From assembly GCA_017472255.1 (NCBI GenBank), contig JAFUQU010000037.1:124001-188000 (forward strand): a stretch of DNA of 64,000 nt, given 5' to 3'. The stretch comes from Clostridia bacterium (lineage in GTDB: Bacteria > Bacillota > Clostridia > Oscillospirales > CAG-272). The notes beneath the pieces were generated by a model that saw nothing but the letters and a program-made list of their open reading frames with translations, ran no database searches and was not told the origin of the DNA. Made by a program: the position numbers and the translations under genes. This document shows, piece by piece, positions 58,184 to 64,000 of this stretch. How positions within the stretch are numbered: the first letter of the stretch is position 1; the number at the start of each line of letters is the position of its first letter.

Positions 58184-59626
58184 ATGAACGCAAAGAAATT
58201 GACCTGTCTGTTTCTGCTGACTGCTCTGCTGCTCACTTCCTGCGGCGGCACATCGACCGGCACTGATACTACCGCCGATATGGCTGAAGGAACCGGCACA
58301 ACTACCACAACAGAGGAAAAGGAATACGAGTTCGCAGAATTTGACGGCTACGAGTTCCGCATTCTCAACGCTGATGACATCTACAGTATGCACGCCCGTA
58401 TCGAAGCCGAGGAAACCAACGGCGAAACGCTCAATGACATTCAGTACGAACGCTGCCGTACCCTCGAGGAAAAGATGGGTATTACCATCGCTGAGACCAA
58501 TATGGGTGTCGATAATGATGTTGCCAATCACGCCAGCCAGGTGGTTATGGCGGGCGAGGATGCCTACGATATCATGTACATCCCGGCGCGCGACCTGAAA
58601 AAATTTACCGGAGAGGGCTATCTCTACAATCTGCTTGATTTTGACGAATTCAACTTCGATGAGGCGTGGTGGCTCCAGAACTACAACGAGCCGAGCACGC
58701 TGAACGGCAAGCTGTATGCCGCTGCAAGCTATTCCCAGCTGATGATCATTGACTCGGTATGGTGCGTTTATTACAACGAAAGCATCGGAGAAACGCTGAA
58801 GCTGGATACGCCTTACAGTCTGGCGAAGGAAGGCAAGTGGACGCTGGACGTCATGCAAACCTATCTGAAAACCGCCGGAAATCTGAATGGAGACGATTCT
58901 TTCACGTGGAATGCGGATGGCAAGGCGTTTTATGGAATCGCGTTAGGCGGACCCTCCTATCTGATTACCGGTGCGGATGAACTTTATGTTGAAAACATCG
59001 ATGGAGAACTGACCTATACCGCCGGAAGCGATCGCTTCTACAATGTTGTCAGCAAGGTTACGCAGGTGCTGAACAAAAATGACGGCAGCGTCATGTACAA
59101 GACTAGCAATGTGAGTGATGATACGTCGGGACACTATATTTATACCTTTGAGCATGAACGTTCGCTGATGATGGTTGCGGAGCTGGCAAAGACCAACCGT
59201 ATGCGCGATAAGAATTACAGCTTTGGTATTCTGCCGACTCCGAAATATGATGAGAATCAGGAAAACTACATCAGCGTTCCCTTCTACGGCACACCTTGCC
59301 TGACCATTCCCGTTACTGTAGATAATCCCGAGCGTGCGGCAGCCATTTCGGACGCGCTGGCGTATCTGAGCTATGAGATGGTATGGCCTGTTTTCCGTAA
59401 GGTTACGCTGGAACAGAAGAATCTGCGCAACAAAGAATCCATTGAGATGCTGGATGTCATCATCAAGTCGGTTGTGCCGCAGCTTTCTACTATTTATGGT
59501 ATCAGCACTGGTGCATCGGATGTGGCAGCGGTTTCGGCGCGCGGTGATGATTCGGTCGCATCTGTGATTGCTTCTTATAAGGAAGCTGCCCAGACGCAGA
59601 TTGACAAGATCAACAAGGGCGAATAA
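58184..59626 (+). CDS. Extracellular solute-binding lipoprotein, orphan
   Basis: The 480-residue lipoprotein has lipobox LLLTS-C, a Thr-rich linker (about 22-45) and a family-1-like sugar-binding fold. It is the closest paralogue in the window to the product of 8646-10139 (shared E.NGETLND, AGEDAYDIMYIPA versus AGEDEYDVMYLPM, WWLQNYNE versus WWYTSFNE). No permease or ATPase genes are adjacent. AAGGAGG lies before the ATG. It is followed after 70 bp by a second TIM-barrel gene, probably on the same transcript, with a small CCAAA...TTTGG hairpin between them. Confidence 0.9.
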   Translation: MNAKKLTCLFLLTALLLTSCGGTSTGTDTTADMAEGTGTTTTTEEKEYEFAEFDGYEFRILNADDIYSMHARIEAEETNGETLNDIQYERCRTLEEKMGITIAETNMGVDNDVANHASQVVMAGEDAYDIMYIPARDLKKFTGEGYLYNLLDFDEFNFDEAWWLQNYNEPSTLNGKLYAAASYSQLMIIDSVWCVYYNESIGETLKLDTPYSLAKEGKWTLDVMQTYLKTAGNLNGDDSFTWNADGKAFYGIALGGPSYLITGADELYVENIDGELTYTAGSDRFYNVVSKVTQVLNKNDGSVMYKTSNVSDDTSGHYIYTFEHERSLMMVAELAKTNRMRDKNYSFGILPTPKYDENQENYISVPFYGTPCLTIPVTVDNPERAAAISDALAYLSYEMVWPVFRKVTLEQKNLRNKESIEMLDVIIKSVVPQLSTIYGISTGASDVAAVSARGDDSVASVIASYKEAAQTQIDKINKGE

Positions 59627-59696
59627 TCAACAGTCGTAAGCCAAAATCATATGCTTTGGCCTATTTTGAGCGTATATCTCAAAGGAGAGAACGATC

Positions 59697-60638
59697 ATGA
59701 AACTGTCCACATCAACCGGCGATTTCAGCTTTTATGTCGATACGATTGCCGAAAAAGTCCGCTGCTTCAAGGGCTCCGAATTCAAAAACATCAACCTTGA
59801 GCAGACAGGCACCGTTCCCGAATTCATGGAAGAAAGCGACGACGGCTGGAAGCGGCTGGCGCACGAATGGGGAGAAGCCGCCGCTTATGCGGGCGTCACC
59901 TATGTCGTATCCCATTCCCCCTGTTTGAATCCGTTCCAATCGTCGGATGACGAAGCATATGCCGCCACAATCCGCGCCATCCGCCGCTCCATCGAAATCT
60001 GCCATATACTCAGCATCCCGCGGATTGTTGTTCACGCGGGCACCAATTCCGCCTTTACCGAGGACGAATACCGCAGTAAAAACAAAAAATTCTACAGCGA
60101 ATTTTTTGACCTGATGGAGAAATACGACATCACTGTGATGACGGAGAATACACCGGATGCGCCATATCATACCCTGTCCACGGGCAGGGAGATGAGGGAG
60201 TTCATCGAATATGTGGAACATCCGCTCTTCGCCGCGTGCTGGGATACGGCGCACGCCAACATCAACACACAGGCAAAAGCGGAAGGATCGTATCAGTCCA
60301 TCACTGCGCTGGGCGAGAAGCTCAAGGGGCTGCATATCTCGGACAACTTCGGCGACGGCGCGCACCATCACACATGGCCGTTTGCGGGTATCGTCAATTT
60401 TGATGCGGTCGTGCAGGGACTTCTGGACGTGCATTACGATGGATATTTCAATTTTGAAGCATCCTACACACTGCTGCACGCAAAGAACATCCCTTATCAC
60501 CGTCGGCCGTGGGTACACAACGGCGAAACCGTTACCCGTCTGCTCAGTCCTTCCATCGAAATGAAGCGTAAAGCAACGACTTTGCTTTACGAGGTCGGAA
60601 AATATATTCTGGAAAGCTACGATTGCTTTGAAGAATGA
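59697..60638 (+). CDS. Sugar phosphate isomerase/epimerase-like TIM-barrel protein
   Basis: The 313-residue protein is another xylose-isomerase-like TIM barrel. IPRIVVHAGTNSAFTEDEY, ITVMTENTPDAPYHTLSTGREM, AACWDTAHANINTQ, LHISDNFGDGAHHHTWPFAGIVNF and GYFNFEASYTL provide His/Glu/Asp metal positions. It follows the orphan SBP gene and is probably induced with it. The substrate, perhaps an unusual hexose or inositol, is unknown. AAAGGAGAG lies before the ATG; a terminator follows. Confidence 0.9.
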   Translation: MKLSTSTGDFSFYVDTIAEKVRCFKGSEFKNINLEQTGTVPEFMEESDDGWKRLAHEWGEAAAYAGVTYVVSHSPCLNPFQSSDDEAYAATIRAIRRSIEICHILSIPRIVVHAGTNSAFTEDEYRSKNKKFYSEFFDLMEKYDITVMTENTPDAPYHTLSTGREMREFIEYVEHPLFAACWDTAHANINTQAKAEGSYQSITALGEKLKGLHISDNFGDGAHHHTWPFAGIVNFDAVVQGLLDVHYDGYFNFEASYTLLHAKNIPYHRRPWVHNGETVTRLLSPSIEMKRKATTLLYEVGKYILESYDCFEE

Positions 60639-60647
60639 CGTTGGTCG

Positions 60648-60680
60648 GGAGCGCCGCATTTTTGCGGCGCTCCTTTCTCT
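60648..60680 (+). terminator. Intrinsic terminator after the TIM-barrel gene
   Basis: GGAGCGCCGCA and TGCGGCGCTCC (11 bp) with a TTTT loop, then TTTCTCTTT. Confidence 0.85.
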
Positions 60681-60685
60681 TTCCT

Positions 60686-60716
60686 GTCATATTCCCTCCG
60701 GCAGGTCCATATACAT
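60686..60716 (+). promoter_or_regulatory. Candidate sigma-E-type promoter of spoIVA
   Basis: GTCATATT (60686-60693), then a 14-bp spacer before CATATACAT (60708-60716). This resembles the mother-cell sigma-E pattern; no sigma-A promoter is visible here. Confidence 0.4.
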
Positions 60717-60750
60717 GGAACAGGAGCAATGACAAGGAGGAATACAACAA

Positions 60751-62229
60751 ATGGCTGAACCATCCATCTACCGGGACATCGCCGAACGCACTGCCAACAC
60801 CTTCTATCTGGGCGTGATCGGACCGGTGCGCACCGGAAAATCCACGTTTATCAAAAAGTTCATGGAAGCACTGGTCATCCCCAACATTCGGGACGAGCAC
60901 GAGCGCGACCGTGCCCGGGACGAAATGCCCCAGAGCGCCGCGGGCAAGACCGTTATGACCACCGAACCAAAGTTCATCCCTGACGAGGCGGTGGAGATCA
61001 CGCTGGCTGACAACGCGGTGATGAAGGTAAAAATGATTGACTGCGTGGGCTATATCATCCCTGACGCCATGGGGCACATTGAGGAAGGACACGCCCGCAT
61101 GGTACATACGCCATGGTCAAGCGAGCCGATGCCCTTTACCGCCGCTGCCGAACTGGGGACGCGCAAGGTTATCAACGAGCACTCAACCGTGGGTATGCTG
61201 GTTACTACCGACGGAACCATCGGCGAAATTCCGCGTGAGAACTACATCGAAGCCGAGGAACGTGTCGTCCGCGAGCTGAAGCAGGTAGGCAAGCCCTTCG
61301 CTATCATCCTGAACTCGGCCAATCCCGGGAGCGACAGCGCGGTCAAGCTGGCTTATGAGCTGGAGGAAAAGTATGCCGCGCCGGTGGCGCTGGTCAATTG
61401 CTTACAGCTGGACAGCGATGACATCCGGCATATTCTGGAGCTGGTGCTCTCCGAGTTCCCGGTCTGTGAAATCCGTGTCCGCCTTCCCGAATGGCTGAAT
61501 GCGCTGGAGCCGTCCCACCGTCTGCGCACGACGCTGAATGACTTCGTGCTGGAACGTGCGGGGAAGGTGACAAAGATCGGTGAGATCGGGCATACCTTTA
61601 CCGACATCGGTGACAGCGATTGTGTGAAAGGCGTGAAAATTGACCGCATTGATCTAGGCAAGGGTCAGGCGGAGCTGTCCGTGGAGCTGTGCGACGGGCT
61701 GTATTACAAAACGATCAGCGAGCTGTGCGGCTTTGATATTTCCAGCGAGGAGAAGCTGATTACGCTTCTGCGCGATCTGGCGGGGATGAAGGAGAAGTAC
61801 GATCGGGTGGCCGAAGCCCTGCGGGATGTGACCGAGAAGGGCTATGGCATCGTTATGCCCGAGATCGATGACCTGCATCTGGAGGAACCGGAGATTGTTA
61901 AGCAGACGGGGGGCTACGGCGTCCGGCTGCGTGCATCGGCGCCCAGCATCCATATGATCAAGGCCAACATCGAGACCGAGATCAGCCCGGTGGTGGGCAC
62001 CGAACAGCAGTCGGAGGAGCTGGTAAAGTATATGCTCAAGGAGTTCGAGGAGGATCCGAAAAAGATTTGGGAATCGAATATGTTCGGGCGGACGCTTCAT
62101 CAGCTGGTGAACGAGGGGCTGCATACCAAGCTGGGTCATATGCCCGAGGATGCCCGTGCCAAGCTGTCGGAAACCTTACAGCGTATCATCAACGAGGGCA
62201 GCGGCGGTCTGATCTGCATCATTCTATAA
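60751..62229 (+). CDS. spoIVA: Stage IV sporulation protein A
   Basis: The 492-residue SpoIVA is the ATPase that polymerises on the forespore and anchors the spore coat and cortex. GVIGPVRTGKSTFIKKFME is Walker A, MIDCVGYIIPDA the Walker B region, and TPWSSEPMPF plus HSTVGMLVTTDG are conserved. The C-terminal part ends GGLICIIL, the hydrophobic tail typical of the family. Length matches B. subtilis SpoIVA. Its presence marks a spore-forming lineage. AAGGAGG lies 10 nt before the ATG. Confidence 0.97.
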   Translation: MAEPSIYRDIAERTANTFYLGVIGPVRTGKSTFIKKFMEALVIPNIRDEHERDRARDEMPQSAAGKTVMTTEPKFIPDEAVEITLADNAVMKVKMIDCVGYIIPDAMGHIEEGHARMVHTPWSSEPMPFTAAAELGTRKVINEHSTVGMLVTTDGTIGEIPRENYIEAEERVVRELKQVGKPFAIILNSANPGSDSAVKLAYELEEKYAAPVALVNCLQLDSDDIRHILELVLSEFPVCEIRVRLPEWLNALEPSHRLRTTLNDFVLERAGKVTKIGEIGHTFTDIGDSDCVKGVKIDRIDLGKGQAELSVELCDGLYYKTISELCGFDISSEEKLITLLRDLAGMKEKYDRVAEALRDVTEKGYGIVMPEIDDLHLEEPEIVKQTGGYGVRLRASAPSIHMIKANIETEISPVVGTEQQSEELVKYMLKEFEEDPKKIWESNMFGRTLHQLVNEGLHTKLGHMPEDARAKLSETLQRIINEGSGGLICIIL

Positions 62230-62241
62230 TCCGCATAGAGA

Positions 62242-62272
62242 GGGGCTGCTGCACGTTTCGTGCAGCAGCCCC
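62242..62272. terminator. Bidirectional terminator, copy 2 of a repeated hairpin
   Basis: GGGGCTGCTGCACG and CGTGCAGCAGCCCC flank TTT. It is almost identical to the hairpin at 51959-51988 and separates spoIVA from the convergent sortase. Confidence 0.8.
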
Positions 62273-62279
62273 TGATAAT

Positions 62280-63095
62280 TTAATGTCTGCGCCGTTCCAG
62301 AAGAATCCATATCGAATAAACAATCACCAGAAGCGGCAGTGCGATGTCCATTGCCGTATACAGCGGATTAATCAATCGCGCGCCCGCCGCAATATGTGCA
62401 GTTTCTGCCGCTTCCGGCGTCTCTGTCCGCCGTCCGCGCACCAGCAGACGGTGGGTGTTGATGCCGTAGGGTGTGCAGGTCACAAGTGTACACAAATCCT
62501 CACCCTCCTGAATCAGCAGCGAAGACGTGTCATCCGGCTCTACCACAAGAATTTCTTCCACCTCGTAGGTCAGCGTTTCATCCAGTACATGGATTGTGAA
62601 CCGGCTTCCGACCGTCAGCTTGTCCAGGTCGCTGAACAGCCTGGCGGTGGTCAGCCCGCGATGCGCGGTCAGAACGCAGTGTGTCCCTTCGCCGCCGATG
62701 GGCAGAAATGACCATGGCAGATGCCCGACGCCGATCTGAAGCACAGATTTGTCCACGCCGTGGTAAATCGGCAGCTCTACGGCGATATCGGGAATGGAGA
62801 TATAGCCCATGATTCCCGTGCCGTTTGTGTCCAGCAGCGAATCATACAGCTGCGCCTGTTCTTCATTTAGCAGGTAGGGATTGCCACGCTCCAACAGGGA
62901 GCAGTTATATTGTCGCGCCGCTTCGGACAGGCGTTCCAGTTCGTCCGCTCGATCAGACACGCTGTCCGCGTATTCTTCGATATAGCGGGTCTGATGCTTC
63001 GCATTCCAGTAGCTGCTGAATGCGGGGTACAGCATCAGCGCCAGTCCTGCCAGCATGATCAGGAGCAGGAAGATGGACGATCGTCTGTTTTTCAT
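62280..63095 (-). CDS. Class C-like sortase (pilin polymerase)
   Basis: The 271-residue sortase has an N-terminal membrane helix (about 8-28), a coiled linker and the sortase barrel. LTAHRGLTTARLF carries the catalytic His, TLVTCTPYGINTHRLLVRG the nucleophile Cys and the Arg. A C-terminal membrane helix follows (about 243-264) and the protein ends RRRH. Two membrane helices and the TPYGxNTHRLLV pattern favour class C, which links pilin subunits through LPXTG and lysine. It lies 36 bp downstream of an LPETG pilin gene on the same strand. Confidence 0.93.
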   Translation of the reverse strand: MKNRRSSIFLLLIMLAGLALMLYPAFSSYWNAKHQTRYIEEYADSVSDRADELERLSEAARQYNCSLLERGNPYLLNEEQAQLYDSLLDTNGTGIMGYISIPDIAVELPIYHGVDKSVLQIGVGHLPWSFLPIGGEGTHCVLTAHRGLTTARLFSDLDKLTVGSRFTIHVLDETLTYEVEEILVVEPDDTSSLLIQEGEDLCTLVTCTPYGINTHRLLVRGRRTETPEAAETAHIAAGARLINPLYTAMDIALPLLVIVYSIWILLERRRH

Positions 63096-63131
63096 TATGC
63101 AGCCTGACCTGCGTCCAGCCTGTCGGGCTGA

Positions 63132-64000
63132 TTACATATGCTCACGGGTTTTCATCCGCAGCTTTGTCACAAAGAGCACGCCCGATGCGGTTAAAATCAC
63201 AAAACCGACGCAAACCACAATGGTTGTGCCAATTCCGCCGGTTTCAGGCAGCTTGGTGCCGGATTGGTTGAGTACCTTGATTTCGGTGACACCGCTGGGA
63301 TTGTCAGTGGTGGCATTCAGGGTTCCGTCATCGCCGATGACGACGGTAATGGGATCGCTTAATACGGCGAAGCCCTCCGGCGCCGCGGTTTCGGTGAGGG
63401 TGTATGTGCCGCTGGCTAAACCGCGAAGGATGAAGCGTCCGGTGGAATCGGTGGTGATGGATGCATATGTGCCGGATCCATCAGGCACATACACAGCGGT
63501 TCCGCTGGTGCTGACCTGCTTGAACAGCATGGACGAGCTGCCATTGGTTATTGTAAATTCTGCTCCGGCAAGCGGTGTATCCGTGCCGGTGTATTTGTAA
63601 ATGGGTAAATCCCAGCTGTAGATGGTTGTGACAGCGGCGGCGGTTGTACTGCCGCTGCCATATGTGAGCCACAGTTTTACCGGGTTGCCGGCGGAACCGA
63701 TGACTGCGTTTGTATTCAATGTGAGTGTAATCGGAACATAAACAACCTGATTTTCCGTCAGCGTTCGCGTGATAGTGACTGTGGTGGTTCCGACGGTAGA
63801 TGTATCGGTGCTGTAACCGCTGGTGCTGAACGTATCCTGCACGCCGCTTTCCATCAGTATGTAAGGCTTGCCGACTTTACACGTCAGTCCCGAACCGTGC
63901 TCGATATGTAAAACATAATTGCTGGTTGTGCTGCCGACCGTGATCATGGCATCCATTGAAATGCTGTTGCCGATCGCGGCGGAGATGCTGTCCGTATTGG
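63132..64000 (-). CDS. LPETG-anchored pilin with isopeptide (Cna-B/SpaA-like) domain, 5' end outside window
   Basis: The minus-strand frame is open to the right edge, so the ATG at 63956 is internal and the true start lies outside. Visible are a pilin-like domain (ITVGSTTSNYVLHIEHGSGL...), a SpaA/Cna-B domain (LAGAEFTITNGSSS...TTDSTGRFILRGLASGTYTLTETAAPEGF) with the Glu of the isopeptide bond, and the sorting signal LPETG. The signal is followed by a membrane helix and a basic tail (KLRMKTREHM). It is probably a major or backbone pilin polymerised by the adjacent sortase. Confidence 0.92.
   Translation of the reverse strand, partial: NTDSISAAIGNSISMDAMITVGSTTSNYVLHIEHGSGLTCKVGKPYILMESGVQDTFSTSGYSTDTSTVGTTTVTITRTLTENQVVYVPITLTLNTNAVIGSAGNPVKLWLTYGSGSTTAAAVTTIYSWDLPIYKYTGTDTPLAGAEFTITNGSSSMLFKQVSTSGTAVYVPDGSGTYASITTDSTGRFILRGLASGTYTLTETAAPEGFAVLSDPITVVIGDDGTLNATTDNPSGVTEIKVLNQSGTKLPETGGIGTTIVVCVGFVILTASGVLFVTKLRMKTREHM

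Overview
The window looks like the chromosome of a Gram-positive, endospore-forming member of the Clostridia, probably a gut-type Oscillospirales or Christensenellales relative; the placement is inferred. The evidence is spoIVA, an S-layer-homology protein, a sortase with an LPETG pilin, a cysteine T-box, an IreB-family protein, the Firmicutes-type rimP-nusA-ylxR-ylxQ-infB operon, strong SD sites, and many TTGACA-N17-TATAAT promoters. The sequence is moderately GC-rich. I see no rRNA, tRNA, CRISPR array, IS element or prophage.

Layout. 1-1.7 kb: SLH protein (runs off the left edge) and a thioesterase. 1.7-4.3 kb: polar amino-acid ABC importer whose binding protein appears circularly permuted. 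4.4-6.9 kb: cysE-cysS under a Cys T-box. 7-11.1 kb: carbohydrate genes (CBM9-like protein, GH43-like protein, an orphan solute-binding lipoprotein and its divergent AraC regulator). 11.1-16.1 kb: SLOG protein, XRE regulator, endonuclease III behind an almost perfectly symmetric promoter, an MBOAT/DHHW acyl-transfer pair and a flavin-barrel protein. 16.2-23 kb: the infB-ylxQ-ylxR-nusA-rimP operon, its complex leader, and a Xer recombinase. 23.2-29.4 kb: two unknown membrane proteins with a GH78 rhamnosidase, then a 907-residue lipoprotein gene of mosaic composition. 29.4-34.3 kb: an unlisted 42-residue membrane peptide, a DacA-like protein with degenerate motifs, ribF, ireB and a frameshifted ygiQ-type radical SAM gene. 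34.4-40.5 kb: a second orphan binding protein/AraC pair with a DMT transporter, a Gfo/Idh-type protein lacking the usual lysine, and an amidohydrolase. 40.5-43.1 kb: rpmG-secE-nusG-rplK-rplA. 43.2-48 kb: EEP nuclease-like protein, nucleotidyltransferase, MFS transporter and ABC exporter. 48-56.1 kb: an ATPase-rich block with a YhaO/YhaN (SbcD/SbcC-like) pair and an operon of an HTH-zinc ribbon-Rossmann protein plus two tandem MutS-like ATPases. 56.2-60.6 kb: a third orphan binding protein/AraC pair flanked by two TIM-barrel isomerase/epimerase genes. 60.7-64 kb: spoIVA, a class C-like sortase and a pilin that runs off the right edge.

The genes work together on two main levels. Housekeeping expression is carried by the rimP-nusA-infB and secE-nusG-rplKA operons. 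Around them lie three separate carbohydrate-response loci, each built from a divergent AraC gene and a lipoprotein binding-protein gene without permeases, next to sugar-modifying enzymes. The least explained system is the HTH/Zn/Rossmann plus dual MutS-like operon at 51.99-56.10 kb.
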